64,000 bases of DNA from Actinocatenispora sera (GTDB lineage: Bacteria; Actinomycetota; Actinomycetes; Mycobacteriales; Micromonosporaceae): assembly GCF_018324685.1 (NCBI RefSeq), contig NZ_AP023354.1, positions 5,828,001-5,892,000 of the forward strand, in the 5' to 3' direction. Positions 8,840-19,396 of this stretch are shown here, piece by piece. The notes beneath the pieces were generated by a model. That model searched no databases. It saw nothing but the letters and a program-made list of their open reading frames with translations, and was not told the DNA's origin. The translations under genes were made by a program, and so were the position numbers. How positions within the stretch are numbered: the stretch's first letter is position 1; each line of letters starts with the position of its first letter.

Positions 8840-9026
8840 CGCGTCGTCCCCTGCTCGCTTATCGGGAGGTTGTCCGACCGCCGGCAGGTACGCACGCACG
8901 ATCTCTCGGCGCCGGCACGATCGGATCTGGTTGTCGGTGAGCCGACCGGTGGGACGCCGGTTTGGGGGGCTCCGTGGCCGACGTTACCGGCGATCGGCAA
9001 GCGCGTCGCGGTCGCTGTTGGACAGA

Positions 9027-9662
9027 TCACCCGTCACTGCGTGTGATCTCGGCAGGGTTCACCGGATCGAGCGTCAGCCCACCGGGGCGTTGGTACCACG
9101 CCGTGCCGTTTCGGGCCTGCGCCGCCAGCCATCGGCCCGCGGTGCCGAAACGTACCGGTTCGTCGGCCAGGAATCCCATCCGGACCAGCGCCAGCACCAC
9201 CCGCATCGGCACCGCGACCTCGGTGTCGCCGGTGGCCAGGGTGATGCCGGGGTGGTCGAGCAGCGCGTCCCGGATCCGGCGCTCGCCGACGCCGCGGCCG
9301 GTCGAGTCGCGCAGCGTCGTCGCCGCGAGCTCGGCGATCCGGCGCAGGTCGGCCGCCGGTACCTGCTCCACCGGCTCGGCCTCGCGCGGCGGCAGCGCGC
9401 CGCGCCACTGCGCGTCGTACCGGCCGGGCAGCGCGCCGTCCGGCAGCGCGGCGAGCAGATCGCCGGCCCGTACCGTGGCGTCGTCGGCCAGCTCGCCGGC
9501 CACGGTGCGGGCGACCAGCACGCCGAACGGGAGCCGGGACCACAGCGCGAGCAGCCCACCGGCAGCCGGCCGCAGCCGGACCAGCGCGGCCGGATCCAAC
9601 CGCACCAGCCGGGCGCAGTACGCACCGGCGTCGGGCACCGACTCCGCCGCGATCACTCGCAC
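9027..9662 (-). CDS. Conserved actinobacterial hypothetical protein
   Basis: The protein is 211 residues and rich in Ala, Arg and Leu, with no membrane segment or signal peptide. I do not recognise a family. The central part (DLRRIAELAATTLRD, then DALLDHPGITL) looks helical, and the sequence after VPMRVVLALVRMGFLAD could be a winged-helix-like end. A GTG start at 9662 is preferred because AGGGG lies seven bases upstream; an in-frame GTG at 9677 would add five residues. Coding bias is strong, so the gene is likely real although the function is open. Confidence 0.6.
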   Translation of the reverse strand: MRVIAAESVPDAGAYCARLVRLDPAALVRLRPAAGGLLALWSRLPFGVLVARTVAGELADDATVRAGDLLAALPDGALPGRYDAQWRGALPPREAEPVEQVPAADLRRIAELAATTLRDSTGRGVGERRIRDALLDHPGITLATGDTEVAVPMRVVLALVRMGFLADEPVRFGTAGRWLAAQARNGTAWYQRPGGLTLDPVNPAEITRSDG

Positions 9663-9755
9663 CGTGCCACCCCTCACTCCGCTCGCGCCGAACGCGCGAT
9701 TCCGGTCACCGGCTCGCGCCTGGCTGGACCCTATCCGGCCCGGGACGGCGACCGG

Positions 9756-10643
9756 TCAGCCGTCGGTGCGGGCGAGGCGGGCGAGCGCGCCGGACTCCAG
9801 CGCGACCCACAGCGCGCCGTCCGGTCCGAGCGCGATGCCGTGCGGCTCGGAGCCGGCGGTCGGCAGGTCGTACTCCTCGATGGCGCCGGCGGTGTCGATC
9901 CGGCCGACCCGGTTGGCGCCCCACTCGGTGAACCACAGCGCGCCGTCACCACCGGCGGTGATCGCGTGCGGACGCGCGGCTCGGTCGGGCAGCGGGTACT
10001 CGGTGATGTCGCCGTCCGGGGTGATCCGGCCGATCTGGCCGGCGCCGATCTCGACGAACCACACCGCGCCGTCCGGGCCGGCGGTGATTCCGACCGGCGC
10101 CGCCGCCTCGGTCGGCAGCGGATGCAGCCGCACGTCACCGTCGGGCCCGATCCGGCCGAGGGCGTTGCGCTGGTTGAGGGTGAACCACAGTCCGCCGTCG
10201 GGGCCGGCGGTCAGGGCCGCCGGGAACGCGCCGTCGACCGGGAGCGCGAACTCGGTGGCCCGGCCCGCGGTGTCGATCCGGGCGATCCGGCCGGCGGCGG
10301 TCTCGGTGCACCACAGCGCGCCGTCCGGGCCGGCCGCGAGGCCGAACGGGCCGCAGTCCGGCGTCGGCAGCGGGAACTCGTCGAGCTCGCCGTCGAGGGA
10401 GAGCCGGCCGATCCGGTGCGCCTGGTACTCGGTGAACCAGAGCGCACCGTCCGGGCCGACGGCCACGATCGTCGGCCCGCAGCCCGGGTCGAGCTGGCGC
10501 AGGGTCGGCTCGCCGCCGGGCACCAGCCGGCCGATTCCGCCGCTGTGGACGAGCGTGAACCACAGCGCGCCGTCCGGCCCGGTCGCCAGCGCGTACGGCC
10601 CTGCGCCGGGGACGGGGTGCTCCTGGATCGTGATGCGAGTCAT
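9756..10643 (-). CDS. Virginiamycin B lyase-like beta-propeller (streptogramin lyase family)
   Basis: The 295-residue protein is built from seven repeats of the form GPDGALWFTExxxxRIGRI, each followed by a PLP-containing loop. This is the seven-bladed propeller of Vgb, whose length is about 300. The late PHAI, PHGIALGPDGALWVALE and FTEW stretches are where Vgb carries its catalytic His and Glu residues, so activity on cyclic depsipeptides is possible. Many soil homologues are never shown to act on antibiotics. It is divergent from a TetR regulator across 99 bases, as often seen for resistance-type genes. Confidence 0.75.
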   Translation of the reverse strand: MTRITIQEHPVPGAGPYALATGPDGALWFTLVHSGGIGRLVPGGEPTLRQLDPGCGPTIVAVGPDGALWFTEYQAHRIGRLSLDGELDEFPLPTPDCGPFGLAAGPDGALWCTETAAGRIARIDTAGRATEFALPVDGAFPAALTAGPDGGLWFTLNQRNALGRIGPDGDVRLHPLPTEAAAPVGITAGPDGAVWFVEIGAGQIGRITPDGDITEYPLPDRAARPHAITAGGDGALWFTEWGANRVGRIDTAGAIEEYDLPTAGSEPHGIALGPDGALWVALESGALARLARTDG

Positions 10644-10742
10644 CCGTGCTCCTGCCTGGTGCGGTCGTCGGCCACGAACACTGCGGCCCGGACGCCGATT
10701 GGTCAAGCATATTTTTCGGCTCGACCCAGGTATGGTGCCGGC

Positions 10743-11387
10743 ATGGCCACCGACCCGACGGGCCTGCGGGCCCGCAAGAAGCAGCAGACCAGGGCCGCGA
10801 TCTCCGATCACGCCACCCGGCTGTTCCTCGCCCGCGGGTTCGACAAGGTGACGATCGCGGAGATCGCCGAGGCGGCGCAGGTCGCCAAGATGACGGTGAC
10901 GAACTACTTCCCGCGCAAGGAGGACCTCGCGCTCGACACGCACGACGAGTTCGTCCAGCTGCCGACCACGACGGTACGCGACCGGCGGGTCGGCGAGTCC
11001 GCGCTGGCCGCGCTGCGGCGCGGTCAGCTGGCCGAGGTGTCCGCGCGCAACCCGCTCATCGGCTTCTCCGGCCCCGAGTTCGCCCGGCTGGTCACCGGCA
11101 GCCCGGCGCTTTCCGCCCGGCTGCGCGAGTTCCACGAGGACCGGGAGACCGCGCTCGCCGACACGCTCGCCGCCGAGACCGGCGCCGAGCCGGACGACAT
11201 CGTGCCGCGGGTCGCCGCCGCCCAGCTGGCCGGGGTGCTGCGGGTGCTGTTCACCGAGACGCTGCGGCGCACCCTCGACGGCCAGGACGACGACCGGATC
11301 GCGGCCGGGCTGACCCGGCTCACCGAGACCGCGTTCGACGCGCTCGCCCCGTCACTCGCCGCCTACGCGGTACGCGCCGGCGACTGA
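10743..11387 (+). CDS. TetR-family transcriptional regulator
   Basis: The protein is 214 residues. Its N-terminal helix-turn-helix includes TIAEIAEAAQVAKMTVTNYF followed by PRKEDLAL. The C-terminal domain is typical in length and contains conserved actinobacterial TetR_C features. It lies back to back with the Vgb-like gene, so it may control both. No convincing operator dyad was found in the 99-base gap, although the stretch around 10699-10720 is AT-rich for this genome. Confidence 0.87.
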   Translation: MATDPTGLRARKKQQTRAAISDHATRLFLARGFDKVTIAEIAEAAQVAKMTVTNYFPRKEDLALDTHDEFVQLPTTTVRDRRVGESALAALRRGQLAEVSARNPLIGFSGPEFARLVTGSPALSARLREFHEDRETALADTLAAETGAEPDDIVPRVAAAQLAGVLRVLFTETLRRTLDGQDDDRIAAGLTRLTETAFDALAPSLAAYAVRAGD

Positions 11388-11406
11388 CCCGGCTGCCGCG
11401 ACGGGG

Positions 11407-11811
11407 TCAGTCGGACTGCCAGCAGGACAGGAACTCGCGTTCGGTGCCGGACAGCCGGCGCGGTCGCCCGGCCGCCAGGTCGTACGGCACCAGCACCGAG
11501 GTGGCCCGCGACGCCAGCCGGCCGGCGTCGAACAGCTCGTAGGAGACGCGGAACGAGGCGTTGCGGATGTCGGAGAGCCACAGCTCGATCCGCACCGGCT
11601 CACCGAAGTCGACCGGCCGCAGGTAGTCGACCTCGTGCCGGGCGACGACCGTACCGGCCTCCAGCGTGGTGATGCCCTCGGCGCGCGCGGCGAGGAACAT
11701 CAGCGCCGCGCGGGCCTCCTCGTACAGGGTGAGGAACCGGGCGTTGTTGACGTGTCCGAACGCGTCCAGGTCCGACCAGCGGACCGGGCAGTCGTAGCTG
11801 TACCGAGCCAT
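11407..11811 (-). CDS. Hotdog-fold acyl-CoA thioesterase (4HBT type), second copy
   Basis: The 134-residue protein has the 4HBT/YbgC signature: RWSDLDAFGHVNNARFLTLYEEAR near the N-terminus, with the catalytic-type aspartate in WSDLDAFGH. These enzymes hydrolyse acyl-CoA thioesters; chain-length preference cannot be read. It is the third gene of a tight operon after EttA and another thioesterase (11862-12269), 50 bases downstream of the latter. The two thioesterases share the DxDxxGHxNxARxLTLxE core but differ elsewhere, indicating an old duplication. Confidence 0.83.
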   Translation of the reverse strand: MARYSYDCPVRWSDLDAFGHVNNARFLTLYEEARAALMFLAARAEGITTLEAGTVVARHEVDYLRPVDFGEPVRIELWLSDIRNASFRVSYELFDAGRLASRATSVLVPYDLAAGRPRRLSGTEREFLSCWQSD

Positions 11812-11861
11812 CTGGAACTCGGACCTCCCGTCGAACTCGGGGCGCGCCGGACCCGGGGCGC

Positions 11862-12269
11862 TCAGGACTCCAGGTAGCGGCCGAGGAAGTCGCGCTCGTC
11901 CGGCTCCAGCGGCCGGGACCGCGCCGTGTCGTAGTCGTAGCCAACCAGCACGCACTCGCAGCGTGCCATCGGGGTTGGCCCGTCGCACATCTCGGCGAGC
12001 AGCGTCCACGAGCTGCTGCCGATCTTGCCGACCCAGGTGTCGATGTCGAGCAGCAGCCCCGGCCGGTAGGTGACCGCCGACAGGTAGTCGACCGCGACCC
12101 GCGCCGCGATGAAACCACGCCCGCCGGGCGCACCCGCGTACCCGGCCGGCGAGGACGCCAGCATCGCCATCCTGGCGTCCTCGAACAGGGTCAGGTAGCG
12201 GGCGTGGTTGAGGTGACCCAGCATGTCCGGATCGGACCAGTGCACCTGCGCCCGGTGTCGCGCCCGCAC
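11862..12269 (-). CDS. Hotdog-fold acyl-CoA thioesterase (4HBT type), first copy
   Basis: The protein is 135 residues, with WSDPDMLGHLNHARYLTLFE near the start and VDYLSAVTYRPGLLL in the central strand, as in YbgC-like thioesterases. The GTG at 12269 lies six bases after the EttA stop codon, so co-translation with EttA is expected. It is followed at 11811 by a paralogue. Actinobacteria often pair EttA-type ABC-F genes with such thioesterases; the reason is unclear. Confidence 0.83.
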   Translation of the reverse strand: MRARHRAQVHWSDPDMLGHLNHARYLTLFEDARMAMLASSPAGYAGAPGGRGFIAARVAVDYLSAVTYRPGLLLDIDTWVGKIGSSSWTLLAEMCDGPTPMARCECVLVGYDYDTARSRPLEPDERDFLGRYLES

Positions 12270-12275
12270 CCCGCC

Positions 12276-13970
<1,695 letters not shown>

Positions 13971-14190
13971 GGTGGCCACGACCTCCGGGACTTCTCGACT
14001 GCCGGACTGCGGCGGGGCAGAACCCACCTCTGGACGCTCCATCGTCTCAGGCCGGCCGCTATTCCCGGCACCGGGGCGGCCGGGACGCTGCTCCGGCACG
14101 TACCGGCGGACACGGCGGGCGAAAGTGTCGGCGAGGTAACGGCGGTTGCCAGCAGGTAACGGGTCGGTTGGGATGTGTGTCACCACGAAT

Positions 14191-14228
14191 GTGGGGCGCC
14201 GGTGGTTGACATGTCCGGCGTACCCCAC
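14191..14228. promoter_or_regulatory. Inverted repeat around a TTGACA box upstream of the sugar transporter
   Basis: The left arm GTGGGGCGCCGG (14191-14202) faces the right arm CCGGCGTACCCCAC (14215-14228), paired except for a two-base bulge. A perfect -35 box TTGACA lies in the loop at 14206-14211. The right arm would occupy the promoter spacer, so a bound regulator or an RNA hairpin could control the operon starting at 14257. The -10 at the expected place (GTTCTT at 14229) is poor, so the promoter assignment is tentative. Confidence 0.5.
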
Positions 14229-14256
14229 GTTCTTCACGTCGAAGGAGCAGCCAGGA

Positions 14257-15579
14257 ATGCGGATCAAGCGTTCGATGGCACGACGCGCGGTGGCCGCGCT
14301 CGGGGTTCTCGCGCTGGCCGGCAGCCTCGCCGCCTGCGGTGACTCGGGTGACGACTCGGCGTCGGGCGCCAAACCGGACAAGTTGACCGGGGTCGGCCCC
14401 ATCACGCTCGCCACCGGCAAGGACACCACCGGCACCCTGAACGAGATTCTCGCCGACTGGAACAAGGCGCACCCGGACCAGAAGGTCACGCTCACCGAGC
14501 TGCCGGAGGACGCCGACCAGCAGCGGCAGCAGATGGTGCAGAACGCGCAGACCAAGTCCGACGCGTACACGATCCTCAACCTCGACGTGGTGTGGACCTC
14601 CGAGTTCGCCGCGAACGGGTGGGTCGAGCAGCTGCCGGAGAAGCAGTTCGACATGAGCAAGTACCTCCCGCCGGTGATCAAGACCGCCCAGTACTTCGAC
14701 AAGCTGTACGCGGCGCCCTACGCGTCCGACGGCGCGCTGCTGTACTACCGCACCGACCTGCTCAAGAAGGCCGGCGTCGACAAGGCGCCGACCACCTGGG
14801 ACGAGATGACGGCGGACTGCCAGAAGGTACTCAAGCTGCCGGCCGGCAAGGGCATGTCCTGCTACGGCGGTCAGCTGGACAAGTACGAGGGCCTGACGGT
14901 GAACTTCTCCGAGGCGGTCAACTCCGCCGGCGGTGAGGTCGTCGGTGCCAACGGCAAGCCGAACGTGAACACCCCGGCCGCGAAGAAGGGCCTGGACTTC
15001 CTGGTCGACGGCGTCAAGAACAAGACGATCCCGAAGGACGCGCTGACCTGGAAGGAAGAGGAGTCGCGGCGCGGCTTCGAGAGCGGCAAGGTCGTGTTCC
15101 TGCGCAACTGGCCCTACTGCTACGCGCTGATGGCGAACAAGAAGGACGCGGGCAACAAGGTCGCCGGCAAGTACGGCGTGGCGCCGATCCCGGGTCTGGA
15201 CGGCCCCGGCAAGTCCACCCTGGGCGGTCACAACCTGGCGATCAGCAAGTTCGCCAAGAACAAGAAGACCGCGCTGGACTTCATCAAGTGGTTCACCAGT
15301 GAGAAGAACGAGCGGACCTGGCTGACCAAGAACTCCCAGGCCCCGGTCTACGGTTCGCTGTACGACGACCCGGCGCTGCAGAAGCAGTTCCCGTACCTGT
15401 CGACGCTCAAGCAGTCGATCGAGAAGGCCGAGCCGCGCCCGGCGATCGTCAACTACGGCGACGCGACCGCGGCGATCGAGGAACAGGCGTACGCGGCGAT
15501 CTCCGGGAGCAAGTCCTCCGCCCAAGCGCTGAAGGACCTGCAGGACAACCTCACGAAGATCACCAGCAAGGACAAGTAA
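14257..15579 (+). CDS. Sugar ABC transporter substrate-binding lipoprotein
   Basis: The 440-residue protein has a lipoprotein signal with lipobox LAAC, the cysteine at residue 27. The mature part is a family-1 solute-binding protein of the maltose/trehalose type (LYYRTDLLKKAGVDKAPTTWDEM, then FLRNWPYCYALM). It would be anchored outside the membrane and deliver a sugar to the two permeases that follow. A GAAGGAG site is nine bases before the ATG at 14257. Proximity to trehalose genes suggests trehalose or maltose as ligand, but that is inference. Confidence 0.9.
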   Translation: MRIKRSMARRAVAALGVLALAGSLAACGDSGDDSASGAKPDKLTGVGPITLATGKDTTGTLNEILADWNKAHPDQKVTLTELPEDADQQRQQMVQNAQTKSDAYTILNLDVVWTSEFAANGWVEQLPEKQFDMSKYLPPVIKTAQYFDKLYAAPYASDGALLYYRTDLLKKAGVDKAPTTWDEMTADCQKVLKLPAGKGMSCYGGQLDKYEGLTVNFSEAVNSAGGEVVGANGKPNVNTPAAKKGLDFLVDGVKNKTIPKDALTWKEEESRRGFESGKVVFLRNWPYCYALMANKKDAGNKVAGKYGVAPIPGLDGPGKSTLGGHNLAISKFAKNKKTALDFIKWFTSEKNERTWLTKNSQAPVYGSLYDDPALQKQFPYLSTLKQSIEKAEPRPAIVNYGDATAAIEEQAYAAISGSKSSAQALKDLQDNLTKITSKDK

Positions 15580-15586
15580 CCCCCGA

Positions 15587-15623
15587 CCGACGGCCGGGTC
15601 CGGTTTCCGGGCTCGGCCGTCGG
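15587..15623 (+). terminator. Intra-operon stem-loop after the binding-protein gene
   Basis: CCGACGGCCG (15587-15596) pairs perfectly with CGGCCGTCGG (15614-15623), a ten-base-pair stem with a 17-base loop. It starts eight bases after the binding-protein stop codon. No U-run follows. Such hairpins between binding-protein and permease genes commonly allow excess binding protein by partial termination or by protecting the upstream mRNA. Confidence 0.6.
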
Positions 15624-15695
15624 GCTTCTCCTGGCCGGACGCCGCGCGTGCCGGACCGGCCGTTCTCCCCCCGCGTGCCCTGGAAAGGCTGATCG

Positions 15696-15776
15696 ATGAG
15701 TTTCGTGCCCGCAGGCTGCCCGCTGCCGCCCGGCGGCGCCGGCCGTTCGCACCCCGTACCGGGGGTGATGTCATGA
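15696..15776 (+). CDS. Possible 26-residue coupling ORF before the first permease
   Basis: An ATG at 15696, preceded by GGAAAGG seven bases upstream, opens 26 codons (MSFVPAGCPLPPGGAGRSHP and six more). The TGA overlaps the permease start as ATGA. The permease ATG at 15773 has no good ribosome site of its own beyond GGGGGTG, so initiation through this leader is plausible. The peptide resembles nothing I know. Confidence 0.35.
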   Translation: MSFVPAGCPLPPGGAGRSHPVPGVMS

Positions 15777-16738
15777 CCACCGCGGTCCAGGTGCCCACCC
15801 CGCCGGCCAGGACGGTAGGCCCGATGCGGCAGGACCGGCGGCGCGGTGTCGGCCGGTTCGCCGCCCTGCTGCTGTCGCCGACGGTGCTGGTGCTGGCGCT
15901 CGTGATCGGGTACCCGATCGTGTCGGCGCTGCGGCTGTCGTTCCAGGTGACCCACCGGGGCATCAACCCGACCACCGGGATGGTGGAGAACACCACCCAC
16001 GTCGGCCTCGCCAACTACGCCGGGATCTTCAGCGGCGACTCGGCCAGCCAGTTCTGGAACGCGTTCTGGAACACCACCACGTTCACCGTCGCGGGCGTCG
16101 CGATCGAGACGGTGATCGGCGTCGCGATGGCGCTGATCATGCACAAGGCGTTTCGTGGGCGCGGCATCGTGCGGGCCAGCGTGCTCGTACCGTGGGCGAT
16201 CCCGACCGCGATCTCCGGTCTGCTGTGGAAGTGGATCTTCCAGTCCGACGGCATCGCGAACACCGTCCTGCACACCCACGTGCTGTGGACGACCGAGGGC
16301 TTCCACGCCTGGGGTGCGGTGCTGATCGCCGACGTGTGGAAGACCGCACCGTTCATCGGCCTGCTCGCGCTCGCCGGCCTGCAGGTCATCCCGGGCGAGG
16401 TGTACGAGGCGGCGAAGGTGGACGGCTCCGGCCCGTGGCGCACCTTCTTCCGCATCACCCTGCCGCTCGCGCGGCCGGCGCTGGTGGTGGCCGTCCTGTT
16501 CCGGATGCTGGACGCGCTGCGCATGTTCGACCTGCCGTTCGTGCTGATCGGAGCGCACAAACACTCGGTGGAGACGCTGTCCACGTTCGCCTGGTACGAG
16601 GCGTCCAACCTGCGCTACGGCACCGCCGCCGCCTACTCGACGGTGCTGTTCCTGTACATCGCGGTGGTCGCGTTCGTGTTCGTCAAGGTGCTCGGCGCCG
16701 ACCTGATCGGCCGGGGCGTGGAAGGGAAGAAGAAATGA
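15773..16738 (+). CDS. Sugar ABC transporter permease 1 (MalF/SugA type)
   Basis: The 321-residue protein has six predicted membrane helices. The cytoplasmic EAA loop reads EVYEAAKVDGSGPWRTFFRI near residues 203-222 and is the contact site for the ATPase. It pairs with the second permease, whose start overlaps this stop by four bases (ATGA). The operon has no ATP-binding subunit, as is common in actinomycetes that share an MsiK-type ATPase encoded elsewhere. Confidence 0.92.
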   Translation: MTTAVQVPTPPARTVGPMRQDRRRGVGRFAALLLSPTVLVLALVIGYPIVSALRLSFQVTHRGINPTTGMVENTTHVGLANYAGIFSGDSASQFWNAFWNTTTFTVAGVAIETVIGVAMALIMHKAFRGRGIVRASVLVPWAIPTAISGLLWKWIFQSDGIANTVLHTHVLWTTEGFHAWGAVLIADVWKTAPFIGLLALAGLQVIPGEVYEAAKVDGSGPWRTFFRITLPLARPALVVAVLFRMLDALRMFDLPFVLIGAHKHSVETLSTFAWYEASNLRYGTAAAYSTVLFLYIAVVAFVFVKVLGADLIGRGVEGKKK

Positions 16739-17598
16739 GCGCCGTCGCCGCCGCCGCGCCCCGCAAGCGGGCCCGGCGGGCCGGAACCAGCCCGTGGGCG
16801 TACGCGGGCATCACGGCCATCGTGCTCTACTGCCTCGCGCCGTTCTACTGGATGGTGGTGTCGGCCCTGCGCCGGCCGGCCGACCAGTTCTCGAACAAGG
16901 CGTTCCCCTGGCCGATCTCGCTGACCAACTTCGAGTCCGCGTTCAAGCCGGCCAACGGGTTCGGCCGGGCGCTGCTCAACTCGCTCGTGGTGGCCGGGCT
17001 GACCACGATCCTGACGCTGGTCATCGGGATCACCGCGGCGTACGTGCTGGCCCGGCTGGAGTTCCGGTTCAAGAACGTCATCCTGGCGGCGATCATCGCC
17101 ACCTCGATGTTCCCCGGCATCTCGCTGCTGGTGCCGCTGCTCAAGCTGTTCGTGTCGATCCACTGGATCAACACGTTCCAGGCGATGATCCTGCCGAGCA
17201 TGAGCTTCGCGCTGCCGCTCGCGGTGTTCAACCTGACCGCGTTCTTCAAGCAGATGCCGTTCGCGCTGGAGGAGGCGGCGCAGATCGACGGCGCGTCGCC
17301 GATGCAGGCGTTCCGCAAGGTGATCCTGCCGCTCGCCGCCCCGGGCGTGTTCACCACCGCGATCCTGACGTTCATCGCGGCCTGGAACGAGTTCATCATC
17401 GCGCTGTCGGTGACCAACAAGCAGGAGATGCGCACCGCACCCGTGATCACGTCGCTGTTCACCGGCCAGTACGGCTATGACCAGCCGTTCGGCACCCAGA
17501 TGGCGGCCGGCGTGGTGGTGACCATCCCGCTGGTGATCCTGGTGCTGTTCTTCCAGCGCCGCATCGTCGAGGGGCTGACCTCCGGCAGCGTGAAGTAG
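16735..17598 (+). CDS. Sugar ABC transporter permease 2 (MalG/SugB type)
   Basis: The 287-residue protein has six hydrophobic helices and an EAA loop [20 protein letters not shown]. The N-terminus is basic and short. It forms the second half of the membrane channel with the upstream permease. The start ATG overlaps the upstream stop, and GAAGGGAAG lies just before it. A strong perfect hairpin follows the stop, so the operon most likely ends here. Confidence 0.92.
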   Translation: MSAVAAAAPRKRARRAGTSPWAYAGITAIVLYCLAPFYWMVVSALRRPADQFSNKAFPWPISLTNFESAFKPANGFGRALLNSLVVAGLTTILTLVIGITAAYVLARLEFRFKNVILAAIIATSMFPGISLLVPLLKLFVSIHWINTFQAMILPSMSFALPLAVFNLTAFFKQMPFALEEAAQIDGASPMQAFRKVILPLAAPGVFTTAILTFIAAWNEFIIALSVTNKQEMRTAPVITSLFTGQYGYDQPFGTQMAAGVVVTIPLVILVLFFQRRIVEGLTSGSVK

Positions 17599-17610
17599 CG
17601 CACCGCGGTC

Positions 17611-17645
17611 ACGGCCGGGGCATCCACGACGGATGCCCCGGCCGT
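17611..17645 (+). terminator. Strong hairpin ending the sugar transporter operon
   Basis: ACGGCCGGGGCATCC (17611-17625) and GGATGCCCCGGCCGT (17631-17645) form a perfect 15-base-pair stem with a five-base loop, starting twelve bases after the permease stop. No T-run follows, which is normal for high-GC actinomycete terminators. Confidence 0.85.
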
Positions 17646-17788
17646 CGCGTGTGCGGGCCGCACCGTTCGTGCCCGCTCGTCCGGAAAGTGCTCACGGTGA
17701 GATTCACACTACCGACGGCTCCCGGGACCGGCAGTCAGGCATTAAGTACGCTCGATGTCTGTCCGGTCCGGCGGCGGTAGGAGGCGGC

Positions 17789-19270
17789 GTGTCGACAGCC
17801 AGCCCGTTCGTGGTGGTGGCCAACAGACTTCCGGTCGACGAGGTGACCACACCGGACGGGGGCCGGGAGTGGCGGCGCTCCCCCGGCGGGCTGGTCACCG
17901 CGCTGCATCCGATCATGCGGGCCGAGCACGGCACCTGGCTCGGCTGGGCCGGCGGCACCGGCCCGGCCGCCGACGAGTTCGAGCTCGACGGGATGCGGCT
18001 GCACCCGGTCGCGCTGTCCGCGCAGGAGTTCGAGAAGTACTACGAGGGCTACTCCAACGCCACCCTCTGGCCGCTGTACCACGACGCGGTCGAGCCACCC
18101 GTCTACCGCCGCAGCTGGTGGGACAACTACCGCGAGGTCAACCGGCGGTTCGCCGCGGAGACCGCGAAGGTGGCCGCCGAGGGCGCCGTGGTGTGGATCC
18201 AGGACTACCAGCTCCAGCTGGTGCCGGCGATGCTCCGGGAGCTGCGGCCCGACCTGCGGATCGGCTTCTTCCTGCACATCCCGTTCCCGCCGGTGGAGCT
18301 GTTCATGCAGATGCCGCGGCGGGTGGAGATCATGCAGGGGCTGTTGGGCGCCGACCTCGTCGGCTTCCAGCGCCCGCTCGCCGCGCAGAACTTCCTGCGG
18401 CTGACCCGCCACCTGCTCGGCCTGCACCCGAAGGGCCCGGAGGTACGGGTCGACGATCGCACCGTGCGGGTGGCGGCGTTCCCGATCTCCATCGACGTGG
18501 GCGAGATCGAGCGGCTCGCGGCGAGCGAGTCAGTCCGGGCCCGCTCGGCCGCGATCCGCGAGGAGCTGGGCAACCCGAAGCACATCATCCTGGGTGTCGA
18601 CCGGCTCGACTACACCAAGGGCATCGACCGCCGGCTCAAGGCGTTCCGGGAACTGCTGCAGGAGGGCACCCTCGCGGTGCCGGACGTGGTGATGGTGCAG
18701 GTGGCCACGCCGAGCCGGGAGCGGGTGGCGCACTACCAGACCCTGCGCGACGCGGTGGAGCTGCAGGTCGGCCGGATCAACGGCGACTACGGCAAGGTCG
18801 GGGTGCCGGCGGTGCACTACCTGCACCAGTCGGTCGACCGGACCGAGCTGACCGCGCTGTACTGCGCGGCTGACGTGATGATGGTGACGCCGCTGCGGGA
18901 CGGCATGAACCTCGTCGCCAAGGAGTACGTGGCGGCCCGGGTCGACCTCGGCGGATCGCTGGTGCTGTCCGAGTTCGCCGGGGCCGCGTCCGACCTGCGC
19001 CAGGCGTACCTGGTGAATCCGCACGACACCGACGCGCTCAAGGACGGGCTGGTGCGCGCGGTCCGGGTCGACCCGACCGAGTCGGCCCGCCGGATGCGGG
19101 CGATGCGGCGGTTCCTGCGCGGGCACGACGTGGACCACTGGGCCCGGTCGTTCCTCACCGCGCTCGGCGTACCGGAGGCTACCGACGCGCTCGCCGCCGT
19201 GGTGCCGCCGGCGCCGCCGCCCGGTCGTACCCGCCGGCCGGTCCGCCGCGACGGCGGTCCCGCCCGCTGA
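17789..19270 (+). CDS. otsA: Trehalose-6-phosphate synthase OtsA
   Basis: The 493-residue GT20 enzyme joins glucose from a nucleotide-glucose donor to glucose-6-phosphate. Family motifs are intact: VVANRLPV at the start, [44 protein letters not shown] and [17 protein letters not shown] start at 17789 is preceded by TAGGAGG at 17777-17784. The C-terminal 30 residues are Pro/Arg-rich and outside the fold. The phosphatase that completes the pathway is encoded downstream, after a short repeat region. Confidence 0.95.
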   Translation: MSTASPFVVVANRLPVDEVTTPDGGREWRRSPGGLVTALHPIMRAEHGTWLGWAGGTGPAADEFELDGMRLHPVALSAQEFEKYYEGYSNATLWPLYHDAVEPPVYRRSWWDNYREVNRRFAAETAKVAAEGAVVWIQDYQLQLVPAMLRELRPDLRIGFFLHIPFPPVELFMQMPRRVEIMQGLLGADLVGFQRPLAAQNFLRLTRHLLGLHPKGPEVRVDDRTVRVAAFPISIDVGEIERLAASESVRARSAAIREELGNPKHIILGVDRLDYTKGIDRRLKAFRELLQEGTLAVPDVVMVQVATPSRERVAHYQTLRDAVELQVGRINGDYGKVGVPAVHYLHQSVDRTELTALYCAADVMMVTPLRDGMNLVAKEYVAARVDLGGSLVLSEFAGAASDLRQAYLVNPHDTDALKDGLVRAVRVDPTESARRMRAMRRFLRGHDVDHWARSFLTALGVPEATDALAAVVPPAPPPGRTRRPVRRDGGPAR

Positions 19271-19316
19271 CGTGCCACCCCGAAGGCCAGCCGAGCACCG
19301 ACACCGCGGAGGCAGC

Positions 19317-19358
19317 ATGAGCACCGACGACGCGATCACCGCAGCGGAGGCGGCATGA
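19317..19358 (+). CDS. Mini-ORF 1 upstream of otsB (13 residues)
   Basis: ATG at 19317 follows GCGGAGG and opens 13 codons, MSTDDAITAAEAA. Its TGA overlaps the next ATG as ATGA at 19355. It is one unit of a 38-base tandem duplication of the otsB start region. The first residues MST match those of the real OtsB start. Confidence 0.35.
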   Translation: MSTDDAITAAEAA

Positions 19359-19392
19359 GCACCGACGACGCGATCACCGCAGCGGAGGCGGC
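19317..19392 (+). repeat. 38-bp tandem duplication of the otsB translation start
   Basis: Two identical 38-base units begin at the ATGs at 19317 and 19355, and the real gene starts at 19393, again 38 bases on. A degenerate third unit precedes them (GAGCACCGACACCGCGGAGGC before 19317, allowing mismatches). Each unit carries ribosome site GCGGAGG and an ATG. Because 38 is not a multiple of three, every unit closes with a stop overlapping the next start. Confidence 0.9.
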
Positions 19393-19396
19393 ATGA
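19355..19396 (+). CDS. Mini-ORF 2 upstream of otsB (13 residues)
   Basis: This is an exact copy of mini-ORF 1: ATG at 19355, ribosome site GCGGAGG, 13 codons, stop overlapping the otsB ATG at 19393 as ATGA. Translation of otsB may therefore be coupled through two successive short cistrons. Confidence 0.35.
   Translation: MSTDDAITAAEAA

Noticed and set aside
15773-17598. Complete ABC transporter operon including an ATPase
   Set aside because: No gene with Walker A and LSGGQ motifs is adjacent; the nearby EttA is an ABC-F ribosome factor on the other strand and not part of the importer.
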